Below the pieces are notes generated by a model. The model ran no database searches. It was given only the letters and a program-made list of their open reading frames with translations, and was not told the origin of the DNA. Positions 1 through 12,400 of a stretch of 64,000 nt of DNA are shown here, piece after piece (position 1 is the first letter of the stretch; every line of letters starts with the position of its first letter). Origin of the DNA: Ligustrum vulgare (lineage: Eukaryota; Streptophyta; Magnoliopsida; Lamiales; Oleaceae); NCBI GenBank assembly GCA_963555705.1, contig OY743180.1, forward strand, positions 39,030,129 to 39,094,128. The letters run 5' to 3'. The translations under genes and the position numbers were made by a program.

Positions 1-1000
1 CTTGAGACATCCAACCAACTCTTCTACCTTAATTGAATCTATATCCTTAATCTCCTTGTTATAACTAGCCCGCATCTCTCCCTCGACTCACACCCTGCTG
101 CACCTTATTTCACCTATTCTAGAATATTCCTAACAAAATCTATAAATAAGTGGCACATGGGAGAATAATTACAAGTTGAAGAATATTATTATCTGTTACA
201 AACAGATTCCTTCCTCCCCCTTTTTCTCGTGAGTTACCCCTCCCCCCTCTCTGTTCTTCTCATCTTCTTCCTTCCTTCTCTATTTCTGAAGCTTCTTCTC
301 CTTCTATATCTGTTCTTATGTTTCTGCTAATTCCTACAGAGTGTAATAGACAATAGAAGATATTAGTATATGTAATAGAAAATAGTTGTGAAATAGAATT
401 TGTATTCTTCAATTTGAGTTCTTACTGTCTGTGTTGCTTGTTTGGTTGAAATCATCATCGAATTGAATTCAATCATAACACTCCTTTATCGCTATAACTT
501 TAGGACTAAATCGTTCAAGTAAGGATGTGAGGATTTTTCTAACAATTTTATGCTCAGGGATCCTCTCACCTAGGTTGAAACTAGAATTAACTATGTCATT
601 TAAGCTTGCATAAAAGACATCAAAGGTATCATCATCTCTCATTCTAATTTCTTCAAACCTAATGGTCAACATTTGCAACTTAGAATTTTTAACAACTTGA
701 GCTCCCTCGTGTGTAGTATGTAAAATATCCCATACATCTTTAGCTACCTAACAGATGGACACTCTCCTAAACTCATCTTGAGACACAACCATAAATAAAA
801 CACATAATGCTTTGCTATTCCAGTTACACCTATCACTTTCATCCTTAGTCCACTTAGATATGAGTGCAAGGGTGACTACACCAGCTACAATAGTGGATGG
901 TTCTGACCATCTATTTAAAACATTATGCAACACTTGTTCATCTGTAGACTTTAAGAATGCTCCGAACCTAATTTTTCGGTAAGGGTAAACACCGTCATCA
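1..1000 (-). pseudogene. Ty1/copia gag relic, interrupted by a solo LTR
   Basis: Read on the minus strand, the segment gives a copia-type Gag (UBN2-like) that would package element RNA. From high to low coordinate it reads YRKIRFGAFLKSTDEQV, WSEPSTIV, NSKALCVLF, DEFRRVSIC, VWDILHTTHEGAQVVKNSK, LTIRFEEIRMRDDDTF and FNLGERIPEHKIVRKILTSL. A TAG stop at 748-750 breaks the frame between SIC and VAKDVWD. Just left of plus position 486 the frame is cut by the solo LTR at 57-480 and resumes at positions 56-1 (IKDIDSIKVEELVG), exactly where copia Gags continue. No zinc knuckle or pol lies within the window, so the rest of the element is off the left edge. Identification is confident; the lineage is not resolved. 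Confidence 0.8.
57..480 (+). mobile_element. Solo LTR (copia-type, 424 bp) with 5-bp target duplication
   Basis: The block begins TGTTATAACT and ends AATCATAACA, so its ends form the inverted pair TGTTAT/ATAACA with canonical TG...CA. It is flanked on both sides by CTCCT (52-56 and 481-485), a perfect 5-bp target duplication. A TATAAATA-like box near 142 suggests plus orientation. There is no primer-binding site or internal region, so this is an LTR left by LTR-LTR recombination. Removing it together with one CTCCT restores an open copia Gag frame on the minus strand. Confidence 0.88.
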
Positions 1001-1201
1001 AAATATATCCAAACGGAAATGAACTATTCATCTAGACAAAATAAAGTCAATAAACGATTTTAGGCTCTTATACGAATTTAAGTCCTGGATTACCTCGATA
1101 GTTTGACCTTAGCGCAAAATTAACACAATTAAAAAGTACACATCACTTTATTAATTATTTCTAGACGATTAACCTAACAAGTCAATTTGTCCTATATTTG
1201 G
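1001..1201. other. Unassigned flank of the copia gag relic
   Basis: AT-rich sequence in which I see no gene, RNA or repeat boundary. It probably holds decayed element leader. Confidence 0.3.
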
Positions 1202-2496
1202 TGTTGGCAATGGGGCGGATCGGGGACAGATCCGCCCCACCCCCCCAAAAGTTTTTGTCCCGATCTGGATCTGCCCTGCGATCCACCAATTTTTTGGGCG
1301 GGTCAGAGCAAATCCATCCATTGATCTGTCTGAAATTTTTTTTATTTATATTTTAAATTAAATATTTTTAAAAAAATTAAAAAATAGGGTTTCCAATGTA
1401 AATAGGAAACATACACTACACACTTTAGTGTGTGTCTCACCACTTTGCAAATTGGATTAAGAAAAATAGTCTTAGGAGACTATTTGTAACCTCTCTACAC
1501 TCCAAAATCCTATCAACCCAAGGCCCATTTCTGCGTAGCCCAAATACAGGTAATAAGCCTGTATAAGCCTATTTTAGTGAAGCCACCAAGGGAACCTAAT
1601 CGGACCCAATTAAACTAAGATCCAATAAATTAATTATGATATGGTCAACTCTTGACCAGTTAAAATAATTTATTAATCACATTTTGTTCCACAAAAAGAA
1701 TGAGACTGCACTATTAGTAAAATTAGAATTACTGAAACAATAATCAATAACTTTATCCCCAAACTTATCGCTCTTACGTGTTACCCCCTGTCAATCAACT
1801 CGATTATTCAGAGCAAGATAAAATGATCAAAATGTCCTTCTCTGATGTTCATAAACTCTCAACTCTCATCTTCTATCTGACGGTTCAATGTGATTACATC
1901 ACATCGTAGAATTCAACATTCACTGTCGAATTACTGAGCTCAGATTCAACTGTCGACTAGAAGAACTAGTGAGATTATGATCGTACCCAAAAGGTGATGG
2001 ATTCCATAATACGAATATATATTTCTCGTTAGTTCACTTTAATTCCCGAATTATAGAGATATTGATCAGCAATTTGAGGATACCTCAAAGAACTTCAAGT
2101 TAGTAACTGAACTCCATTATCCGATTAGGATTAAGGTTTCTCGTATGATAGTCAAGTGAAATTATATTTGTATGGTCAATGTCACAAATTAATTTCACAT
2201 GGTCCTGTCCAATACGTTCCAAACGTACTCTCAATTTTATTACCAAAGTCAAAGATAAACTTTAATAAAATCGAGATGATCTTATCAAAATAAATTGTCC
2301 ACATTTATTTACTGATATTGAACATTAATTTTAGATCGAATTACAAATTGAATCTTTCTGTGTTTAACAACTTAAACACTCAATCCGTAATATCAAATCG
2401 ACTCATGGACAAACGCAACATCATATTAATACAATCAATTAATATTTTATTTCAAATGTCGTGAATTATACTCTATGGGCATATATAATTCCAACA
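1202..2496 (-). mobile_element. Probable 3' LTR of degraded copia element
   Basis: The right edge is convincing. On the minus strand a purine tract (reverse complement of 2497-2515, ending in GTGGAAGAT) runs directly into TGTTGGAATT, the usual polypurine-tract to LTR junction of plant copia elements. On the plus strand the LTR therefore ends CCAACA at 2496. The left edge is uncertain: TGTTGGCAAT at 1202 would make a matching TGTTGG/CCAACA pair, but this point also begins a GC-rich hairpin that may belong to another repeat. No matching 5' LTR was found to the right. Confidence 0.45.
1212..1238. repeat. GC-rich hairpin
   Basis: Arms GGGGCGGATC (1212-1221) and GATCCGCCCC (1229-1238) are perfectly complementary around a 7-base loop. 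Such GGGGCGGATC sequence is common in dispersed plant repeats. Function unknown. Confidence 0.6.
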
Positions 2497-3189
2497 ATCT
2501 TCCACTTACCCTTAGACTCATACATGAAACATCGAATCATCCATCTTGTCAACATCATCATTACATTAATGATCATGTTCCCAACCAAGATGGTAACTCC
2601 TTTCGATGTAAGTCATGGTTGTATAACAAACAATCCAAAATTGTATTAAACTCAACCAATTAACCACCTTATCTCCCAATTGTATTCCAATCTTGACGAC
2701 TCTTAAGAGTCCTTGTTCAGATTTGAATTAGTTTTAACCCATCAGATCACAACCTGAATAGATAAGCAAATATTTACTTGTTTTCTAAAGACACTTGAAT
2801 ATATGATTTACCTCTATTCAATGATCTGATACTAAATCAAACTAATAATCACCAACAATATCCCCCAGCATAAGATATGACCTATATAGTGGAAAGTGAG
2901 GCTTCCATAGTCGGAGCATAAGGAACCTTCTCTATCTTACCATGAGTCTTGGGAGAAAACTCGTAAGATAGGTAAAGTCCAAAAAAGAAGGTTATCCCTT
3001 TCAGGACTTCAATATTGAAAATATAGATAGTATCTTATTATTACATGAAACTTGTGACTGCTTCATTCCATTTTTCTCCCACTCCAAAAAATAAGAATGC
3101 TTAGAGAAAATGGACAGTCATCTACAAGTCCTTCAAGTCTAATTGCTGGTACCAACTACCATTTAATGAAAATAGTCTTACATATAAGT

Positions 3190-5040
3190 AGAATGTCATT
3201 CAAATAAATAGTCGCGAAAACTATCTCATTTTTCTGTATACAAGAGTATACTTAAGAAATATCAAGATTTTGATCAAGACCATGTATCATAATGGTTCGA
3301 TCAAATTCTATATTTCATGCCTTAAACAATTATTCAAATCCAAAGTTGGACACTTGTAAGTTTTGAACTTTACTTTCATGATCTTTTATATAAACCCCTC
3401 AGGTGACACTTTGTAGATTATTTCCTCAAGATGCATTCAACAAACAATGTCTTGACGTCCATCTGTCGTACCTCATTTTCATAATGAACGATGGTGGATA
3501 AAAGATACAGGTAAACTTTTGCAGGGCGATTGGCAAGAAGGGCTTCACAAACCCATAGCCATAAGCCTTGCACCAAAGGCATCGACCTTCCTATCTTCCC
3601 CTCTCTTATAATCTTAAAGACTCATCACACCCTATAGGTTTGACCCCATTAGGTGTGCCTGCAAATATCCAAACCTTGTTGGAGTACTAGGAACCTAATT
3701 CTTAGTTCACATTCACCTTCAATGATTCCAAGTCCATAACTTCTACCACTTTCCCATTAGGTGCGTTTACAAATATCCAAACCTCGTTGGAGTACTAGGA
3801 ATCTAATTCCAAGTTCACATTTACCTTCCATGATTTCAAGTCCATAACTTGTACCACTTCCCTAAATGATGAGGAGTCATTCTCTTATTTCAATGGAGAC
3901 TATCCAGAAAGACTCTCTGCAGAATAAGCGTAAAAAAGGTGGACTTCCAACCCTCCCACTCCAATTAGTCGCTGGAAGTGTATTTCCATTATGTCCAAAC
4001 AAAGTAACTTCCTCTCCTCCCACTACTTAGTTATATCCCTTACTGGGATCAACCTCTCCACTACCTCCCTATGAACATAAAGAGGAGGTGGAACAGTGAG
4101 AGCTTCTTCTACTACAACATTTGGTTTTCCCTGTCCATTGGGATTACCAAGCAAGAATAGTGGTTGAACCACTTGCCCATTTCTCCCACTAGGAGCGGCA
4201 ATCGTCGATTTTGTAGGAAGTTCCAAATCATCAAGATTAATTCAATGCGAAAATCTGGAACCAAGTTGTTTGAACCACGTTCTAACATCTAATCCAATAA
4301 ATTTTACTTGTGGATTTATATTCTTCTATATGCCTTATCCTCTAAGAAAGTTACATTTGTACTCAACAAATACTTTCTTGACCAGAGGACTATAGAAGAA
4401 ATAATTTCTAGTGTCATTGTATACCTTATATATAATCAAACCTTCATTGTTGCCTCCATTTCGTCAGTCCTTCCTTTTAGCTTGTGTGCCAAAGGTCCCA
4501 AAATTTGAATGTGGTATAGACTGGGCTTGTACCCATGCCACAACTTTAGGGGTATTTTAAGAAACGAATCAATGGTACTAGGCTATGAAGGAACCTGATT
4601 GTCTCCAGTGTTCATTCCCAAATGAAACTAGTAATGAGGATAATCCATCATTGATTTAGTATTACCATGCTTTCCTTTTTCAATAAATGGTTCCTAAACT
4701 GATATGAGATATACACAAACCTCGATCAAATCGAAGTATCTCGATTCTCTTAATTACTTCTCAACTTCTATCCAAAATTCTAGAATTTCTTCAACATTTC
4801 GGATCAATGAGTTAGTAAGGATAGAATCGAGATTTGGAGTGATCATCAGTAAAGGTGATGGATTACTCGTAGTCTCTCGTAGCTTGAACACAAAAGGATC
4901 CACACATATCGAAGTGTATTAAACCCCAAACTCTTAAGTCTATATAATGTATGAGGACTCTTGGTTATCCAATCCTCTAAACATGATTCAGAAATCAAAA
5001 TAGATTCCACCTCTAATTCTTTTGAGGTCAATCCCTTACT
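3190..5040 (-). pseudogene. Degraded Ty1/copia pol (integrase and reverse transcriptase)
   Basis: Minus-strand translation in shifting frames recovers the copia order. The GAG-pre-integrase zinc segment (ISESCLEDWITKSPHTLY, about 5030-4925) comes first. Integrase core follows (HFDMCGSF, TFTDDHSKS, LRFDRG; about 4925-4690), then the integrase tail (PLKLWHGYKPSLYHI, VVQPLFLLGNPNG). A VMDLESLKVNVN...VWIFAGTPNGVKPIGC stretch leads into reverse transcriptase: YKRGEDRKVDAFGARLMA, VRQMDVKTLFVECIL (normally QMDVKTAFLNG), FDRTIMIHGLDQNLD and TIYLND in place of the YVDD box near 3195. There are many stops and several frameshifts; the catalytic YVDD is lost. A 108-bp in-frame tandem duplication lies inside (3647-3862). 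RNase H would fall at 2500-3190, where I could not recognise it. Confidence 0.82.
3647..3862 (-). repeat. Two-copy 108-bp tandem duplication in copia pol
   Basis: Copy A starts CATTAGGTGTGCC at 3647 and copy B starts CATTAGGTGCGTT at 3755; both run to ...CCACTTTCC or a variant. The period of 108 bp equals 36 codons, so the duplicated peptide (about VMDL...VWIF..PNG) remains in frame. The copies differ at roughly a dozen sites, so the duplication is old. Confidence 0.85.
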
Positions 5041-7600
5041 AGTCTTAGAATCGAGTTTTAGATGAGTATGACGAAGATTAAGATCTTAATCATTTTACCC
5101 TCTAAATGAAATTCAAAGGCCCATATAGATTTCACCTCCAAAATAATTAGTGATCTATCTTTACCACTATTTGAATCTTACTTAGATAATTATGATTCTC
5201 TTAAGATCCTATCAAAGAGTTCATTAATACAATGAATCATCTATCCCTTATCATTTGTGGTAATATTACACAAAGAAACCATTTAGAAAACTTTGAGATT
5301 GTTAACTGTTTTTCTTGTGATAATAAAAACATTGTTCAACTTAATTCCAACTGATAACTGGAGATTAAGTGCCAAATAATTCCACTCAAATAATAAAGAG
5401 ACAAAATAACAATCAAAATTGTTTCGCAAACATAAAAGTCCAACGACTCTTTCCATATTACCATACACGTGCTTATCCTTATAGTACACTCAATCTCATT
5501 GAGTCATTTGGTCACCTAGGACCTATTACAACAATTTGTAACACTAATTAGTTACTCACGAATCTATAATCAAGATAGACTCAATTACTAACCATAACAC
5601 AGTGAATAAAGTCTTACTCCATTATAGAGTTTCCAGAAAATGCTATCTCCTCATTAATCCTATCTTTGCTCAAAAGCAAAAAGGTTAAAGGGCCCACCAT
5701 ACCATCCGTTGCTTTAAAATAATCTCTACTCTAATGAATAGCTTACGTTGAACCTTTCAGAGAAATTTATTCTAGTGAATTTAGTCTACACTGAATTATA
5801 AGAGATCATCTTAAAAGATCTCTCAAGCATTATGTCACCTTAAAAACTGTTTACAAGTGGAACCTCCACTACGTTAAAGTGACCAATCATGTTTTACCAA
5901 ATGGTCTCTTGCAAAAACGTGATCGGCTCATAAGTAGAGATATATTATAGCTTGATAGTATCTTTTGTATAAATCCATAATTATGATGTTCAAATTATCA
6001 CAAATACCCTTCCATCGAGAAAATAAATATGGTTATCCTATTTTGATGTTTTTATTGCAAATTACTTGCTATGAGAATAAAAAACTATGCAATAAACCAT
6101 CTCATCAAAATTTATAAGTGGAAAGAATTACTTTATGATTACAATTGAATAAGGATCTCCTAGTACGAACAAATTTTATAAGTGGAAAGAATTATAATAA
6201 GGCTTGTTGCAGTTTTCTCCAATTAGTTGGTGATGTCTAAACATATAACTAGTTGTGAAAAATACGACATTCAAATAAAACAAATAAATTAAACACGAGT
6301 TGCATATATGATGAATACTTTCATAAATGATGCATGAATAAAAAATTATGCACAAGTAGACCAAAAACAAGTATAATATGACGACAACCTAAAATCCTAA
6401 AATCTTAAATACATTTCTCTATAGGAGAAATAAATGTGATTTATGGTTAGGCAGAGACCCTCCCACTAAAATTAACATCTCTGGCATCTTATGCAATATT
6501 AATTTCATCGACGTTAAACTTTGGCCATCATTGACATCATTTGGATATTCTATAGGAATTCCTCACGATGTCCTTGATTTAAGTGTCTAACCCCTACATT
6601 GATAATATTTCAAATATCAAATTATCTACGTTACCTATATGGTAATCATGAATAATTCACACTTAAAACATCACCGGCGAATGGGCCCACTCTAGTAACC
6701 AAAATAATGCAGCCTCATATAGGAATATTAATTAGATTAGCATGAGGCATAAAAAAAATTTTACTAATGGGTTAATAGGGGAGGCCACGGGTTCAAAAAT
6801 TGCACCCTCACTCACTTAATATTTTTGAAATCTTGGGTTTTTAATTTAATAATTACCCAATTAATTTTAACTTTTAAAATCAATTTAATTATTATAAACA
6901 TATTTATTTTCTAATCTAACACTTAGAAAAGAAAATAAAATATAAAACAATGCATGACAGTATAGTACCTAGAGCGGTGTTCATGCGATCTACATGACTT
7001 ACTATTCAATAACATTCATTCACCATCTAATTAAAGCAATAAATAAATGTGATAATAAAATAAACAAGAACATAATTTATGGTCAAACCTAGATGAAAAA
7101 GTTACAAATTAATTAAAGAATCTATTGAGCAACAAGCCGGTCCAATTCTCATTTGTAAGTGTCCAGTCCAAGTTTGCAAAGCTTCAATCTTCAACCCCCC
7201 AAATGCCAAAATATAACGATCCAATTAAATATTCCAACCCATTGTAAACTTCAGTCCACATTGCACTAGTCTGGCTAAACAATTTAGCCCACGTTGCAAT
7301 TAATCAAAATAGACCAATTTTACAATTTCAGGGTCATATTTAATTGCACCCATATCTGGCCCAAATTTAATTAATCCCAAAAATCGGCCCAACTGGAATT
7401 AATGGCCCAAAGTATGAATCCAATCTTTTCTCTTCCTCCTCTACATGTTTGTATCACAGGAACAGAAAAAAGTTTAGCTGCACCATCATCTTCGTTGGAG
7501 ATTAAACTGCCACCCACGCATTGGAGTATTCGATAGCCGACGAACGAGTATCTTCTCCAAAATTACTGGAGGATAGGTCCCCGCGGCTGCCAGTGGTGAA
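5041..7600. other. Decayed copia 5' half and unassigned AT-rich sequence
   Basis: By position this should hold the gag and protease of the 3190-5040 element. The minus strand gives scattered copia-like residues in frames around 5180-5500, but no motif I would defend. At 6660-6900 there is non-coding sequence of the LARD-like type. No intact gene, tRNA or LTR pair was seen. The 7430-7600 part is more GC-rich and could be an old exon or leader. Confidence 0.4.
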
Positions 7601-8307
7601 AGTGTGAGAAAAAATGATGCGTAAAATGTTTTGGGACGTAACCCGGCCCAAGTTTGTTAGCCCACAATTAAAGCCAAGTTAAAAAAATTAAAAGCCCAAT
7701 TTCCAAGACCAATAAGAAAAATCAGAAGAGCCCATTTCTGACTACTAAACGCAGCTGGATCCCTCATTTCGTTCTTGTGCTTCCTAACCATCTGGCCTAA
7801 GAAATCCATTTCTCTGTGAATCTCGTAAGTCGCACGCAGCTTCGCATCGGTAGGAGCAACAGCGCAGCGCTGCAGCCCAACTGATTCTTGAAGGTTAATT
7901 TGTTTTATTCGTTCTCTTCATCTTCATTCAGCTATTCGACATTTGATTTGAGTGGGGAATAATTTTTTTCTTAGTTTGATTTTAAGCATTCTCTTCTTTG
8001 TTGGATTTAGCCTTGAGTGCTTGCCTCTGCCTATTGCCTATTTGCCTCATCAAAAATTCTTTAAATGTTGCTTCATGCTTGCCTTGCCTGTTGTTGCTTA
8101 TTGGGGAATTTGGCCTACGAAATTTGATTTGGGATTTGGGAATCAGTCAGGGATTGAATAATTTGATTGAGTGGGGAAAAATTTAATATTGTGTTAAATG
8201 ATTTAGTTGGGATTGAATAATTTGATTGGGGAATAATTTTTGAAATTTGATTACTTGAAGTATTGAACCATTGAGTGACTAATTTACAGTCTACAGTGAG
8301 AAAAGAT
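7601..8307 (+). other. Upstream region of hAT-type transposase pseudogene
   Basis: Pyrimidine-rich, moderately GC-rich sequence (7740-7930) resembling a 5' untranslated leader, followed by T-rich sequence repeating phrases such as TTTGATTGAGTGGGGAA and TTGGGATTGAATAATTTG at 7950-8260. No terminal inverted repeat could be paired with the downstream side. Confidence 0.35.
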
Positions 8308-10160
8308 ATGAAAAGGTTTTATCAACCTCAAAGAAAGCTTGTAGCTGGACCAGTTGGTACAAGTTGCTCTAGTGCTGGTTCTAATGCTATCAATACTCCA
8401 AGTTCGAAACTTCACAAAGTTCAATACCTCTTGCTAATTATGGTACTAAGAAGTCTAGAGTTGAGATCAATGTAGATGCCCTTGACCTTGAGTATGATCC
8501 CGGAAAAAGGCCCCCAATCGAATCCTATGACCCTAATATTAGAGATGAGGTTAGGATGATTTACTTGGAGAAAGGTCCTTGTCAACCACACGTACATAGG
8601 ATGATTTACTTGGAGAGAGGTCCTTGTCAACCACACGTACATAGTTTTCCAGAAATAATTATGGGAAAAGATAAGAGGTGTTTTAGGAAGGAATGGTTTG
8701 CTGAATTCCGTTGGTTGGAGTATAGCATTGAGAAGGATGCCGCTTTTTGTTTGTACTTCTATTTGTTCAAATCCGATAGAGGTGGTCAAGGGGGTGGAGG
8801 AACATTCACAAAATCTGGTTTTAGAAATTGAAAACACAAACAAGTTTTGAAAGATCATGTAGGTCTCGTTACTAGTGCTCAGCATCATACTTTCACAATG
8901 TGCAAAAATTTGATGAATCAAAGGAGAAGTATTTCTTTTGCACTTTCCAACCAAAGTATTGAAAAAAAAAGAGGTACACGACTAGATTGACTGTGGTGCT
9001 AGCTGTTACTAGATCTCTTGATGCAAGGATTGGCTTTTCGTGGACATAATGAGTCGAAGAAGTCCCTTAACAAGGGAAATTTTCTCGAGTTACTAATCTG
9101 GTATGCATATAGATGTGAGAAGGTGAATGAGGTAGTTCTTGGAAAAGCTCCTAGAAATGACCAAATGACTGCACCAAGCATTCAAAAGGATTTGGTTAAC
9201 TGTTGCGCAGTGGAGACAACAAGGGCTATTATGAAAGAGTTGGATGTTTCTGTGTTTTCGATCTTAGTTGACGAGGCTCGTGATAACTCAGTGAAGGAAC
9301 AAATCGCAGTTTTTTCAGGTATGTAGACAAGTCCGAATCTGTCAAAGAACGTTTTCTGGCCATCTCTCATGTCACTGATACCAGTGCCCAATCACTAATG
9401 GGTGGAATTGATGAAATCTTTTCTAAGCATGGTCGGAGCACTTGTCAGCTTAGAGGGCAAGGTTACGATGGAGCTACTAACATGTTAGGTGAGTTCAATG
9501 GGTTGAAAGTTTTGATTTTAAGAGAGAATCCATGTGCATGTTTTTTGGCACACCAACTCTAGTTATGTCTTGTTTCTGTTGCATGTAGAACCAAAGTGCT
9601 TGCTGATTTGTTTAACATGCTGAGTATCATAGAGAATTTGATTGGTGCTTCACGTGCTTGAGAATATAGCAGATGACGGCATAAGTTTAGATTTGAAAGG
9701 AATGGCAAGAAGACAACTGGGTATTATGCAAGACTTTGAGTTTGTGTTTTGTCTACACTTTATGTTTGATATTCTTGCAGTGACAGATGATCTTTCACAA
9801 GCCTTACAGAAGAAAGATCAGGACATTGAAAATGCTATGAGATTATTGAGTTTGTGTAAGACTTCATTCCAACATATGAGGTAGGATGACTGGGATAATT
9901 TGTTGAGCAGGATAATTGAGTTTTGTGATGGTAGAGAGATTTTATTACCCAACTTGGAGGATATTGTAGTGGGGAAAGGTTGACCTAGACGTGGAACTCA
10001 TCAGGTAACTTATCATCATCGTTTTTATGTTGACTTGTATTGCCATGTCATAGACTCAGTCTTGCAGGAGTTGAATGATCGTTTTTTCAGAGACTAGCAC
10101 CTTAGTCACCTTGCCTCTTCTAGTGAGTTGCTGCTGTTGTTTGAGGATAGAGATTGTGGT
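8308..10160 (+). pseudogene. hAT-superfamily transposase pseudogene (TTF/ZMYM1-like, DUF4371 type)
   Basis: Read across frames the protein begins MKRFYQPQRK and continues EYDPGKRPPIESYDPNIRDE. It then has the TTF-type zinc-finger region CQPHVH...FPEIIMGKDKRCFRKEWF...FCLYFYLF, followed by QGLAFRGHNES, FLELLIWYA and the transposase core FSILVDEARDNSVKEQIAVF (the DEARD Asp is the first catalytic residue of hAT enzymes). CQLRGQGYDGATNMLGEFNG follows, and LQELNDRF...SSSELLLLFED near the end. Breaks: a frameshift near 8430, a Trp-to-stop TGA after GFRN at 8829-8831, another shift near 8950, one near 9320, and several stops after 9560. A 45-bp in-frame duplication repeats MIYLEKGPCQPHVH. The C-terminal dimerisation domain was not found. 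It is transposon-derived, not a host regulator. Confidence 0.82.
8553..8642 (+). repeat. 45-bp tandem duplication within transposase
   Basis: Copies at 8553-8597 and 8598-8642 both encode RMIYLE(K/R)GPCQPHVH and differ by one base (AAA versus AGA). The second copy falls where family members have a single copy, so the duplication is recent relative to the frame breaks. Confidence 0.9.
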
Positions 10161-11230
10161 GTAATGATTATTTATAATAAACGTAATTTGCGTAATTTAA
10201 AAAGTAAACGTATGATTGTGTGTATTGTGTGTAATTTACCCTTTACTATTTTTTCAGTATTTGGTTATGGGGCAGCATTTTTCTTTTTTTACATAGAGGT
10301 TTCTTTGTGAAAGACTTCAAGTCCTTCGAAATTACACGCGTTCAAAAAAAAAGGGCAAACAGAAATCAAAGTGTAGAGTTATCTATACGTTTAGAGACCG
10401 TTATGCAATTTTCCTAAAATAATATACCCTCTTTTTGTACCAAGGTTTTCAATTGCTCCAAGTTTTCTTTCGTTTACTCTCTCATAATCTCATTTCTATT
10501 TATCCTCTATTTTTTTTTTTTTTTTTTTTTCATTTCAAATTATTATGTGATTAGTACCATAAATTTATACAAAACTCCATTCATTAATCAAAAAAATAAA
10601 TATATAATTAACTTATAATATTATTCTAAAGAACATATAATAATTAAGTTCACATGCCTTCATAAGATTACTTCGAGAAAATTTAAATGCAAAGTTAAAA
10701 GGAAACATGGGCCCACAACCGATATGATTAAAAAGAACAAAATCATTCGTAATCGCTCAAAGTAGCTTTCAAAATCATTAGTGCATATTTACTATTGATT
10801 CTTAATTCTTGAAAAATTAATGAGAAAACCAAAGTCGTTACTTGCCATTTTTTCTATGGGACACCTATAGAATAAAATTATGAAAAAGAAAAAAGTGCCA
10901 AAATATAATTTTACAACTGCAAATATTATGCATTGTTTTTTAATTTTAATCTGGCTTAGTATTGATATGGAAAATGTAAGTTCAGTCAATAAGTTAGCTA
11001 GATTTATTCTAATTTTTCTTTTTCTTTTTTTTTTTCTTTTTTAGACAGTAACTGAATAATTGTAAATCCAACCAATTCAAGTGAGTGAGCATGTTTCTAA
11101 AACATTGATACTATTTGAAGTAGGTTTAGCTCCACTTAAAAATACGACTTCACTAAGCTACTAGGTCATAATTTAGGAAAAACATTTTACTTCAGGAGAC
11201 CAAAATTGACCAATAGGAAATTGTCCCTTA

Positions 11231-11271
11231 CAATAGGGGCCCAAAAAAATCAATTAATTGGGCCCCTATTG
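11231..11271. repeat. Perfect 14-bp hairpin
   Basis: Arms CAATAGGGGCCCAA (11231-11244) and TTGGGCCCCTATTG (11258-11271) are exact reverse complements around a 13-base AT-rich loop. Outer TCCCT/AGGGA bases extend the pairing imperfectly. It may be the core of a very small foldback element. Confidence 0.75.
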
Positions 11272-11445
11272 TGAGAGGGAGTCATTCATTGATGTCGAGT
11301 ACTGAGTGTCGTTATTCATGGAATCCTAGAAACTCTGTACATCAATCAGACTCAAAATCCCAAGAACTCGTGAATTTATAGGGCTCGAGGGTCCTATTCT
11401 CTATTCGCTAGTTTACAGGACGACCCAACCCAATCTGTATAATTT

Positions 11446-11640
11446 GACATTGTTTCCAAAGACGGGTCTAGCAGAAAACTCACGTGACCACTAAAATCCG
11501 ATCTGGTGAAACCCGATCAATGAACCGAGTATCAGGGCAAGGGATTGACCCTTTTTAAAAATTTATAATTTTTTATATTTTAATATTATTTTAATGTTCG
11601 GGTTGACGATCTGAACCTTGACCCCAATACCAAGTCTAAA
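11446..11640. mobile_element. Probable relic of the GC-rich palindromic DNA-element family
   Basis: Begins ACATTGTTTCCAAAGACGGGTC and contains GGTGAAACCCGATC, then an AT-rich core, then CGGGTTGACGATCTGAACC. This follows the same plan as the better-preserved element at 63444-63700 (CATTGTTTYC... end, CCGGGT-rich arms, AT core). The right terminus is not visible. Confidence 0.35.
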
Positions 11641-11928
11641 ATATATATAACCCCTGTTCGATAGAGATTAAAAATAGATTTTTTGTGAATTTTGATTAAA
11701 ATTGATAAAATGTGTAATTAAAAAGTTGTGAAAGTCATGAAATATATGATTGTGATTAATTGTTGATTTTGATAAAAAAAAAAAATCAGATTTTATCAAA
11801 AACATACTCATAGTATTTAATAACTACTACATAAAGTGAACATTTTGGACTACATGTAAATGAGAAGAAGCTTTCACCGGATTTCACAAAAGGTAGCAAA
11901 CTGAAGACATCCACACACACACACAGGG

Positions 11929-11961
11929 AGAGAGTTTCAAACATTTATATTGCTCCAATCC

Positions 11962-11993
<32 letters not shown>

Positions 11994-12017
11994 AAACATT
12001 TATATTGCTCCAATCCA
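11929..12017. repeat. 55-bp-spaced duplication around a (GA)n tract
   Basis: The phrase TTTCAAACATTTATATTGCT recurs at 11935 and 11990, each preceded by GA repeats. The (GA)n lies at 11962-11988. This looks like simple-repeat-mediated slippage or unequal exchange. Confidence 0.75.
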
Positions 12018-12057
12018 CAGTTTCAACTTAACAAAGAAAAAAAGCATATATGCATAC

Positions 12058-12400
<343 letters not shown>

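Larger units (their letters stand above)
10161..12057. other. Non-coding AT-rich interval
   Basis: Contains a T tract at 10509-10530, a perfect hairpin at 11231-11271, a possible GC-rich DNA-element relic at about 11446-11640, and a duplicated (GA)n-associated phrase at 11929-12017. I see no gene. Short frames here lack any family motif. Confidence 0.5.

Noticed and set aside
8421..8954. 177-codon open frame on the minus strand
   Set aside because: Lies antisense to the hAT-type transposase; its internal repeat simply mirrors the 45-bp duplication, and it has no recognisable domain.
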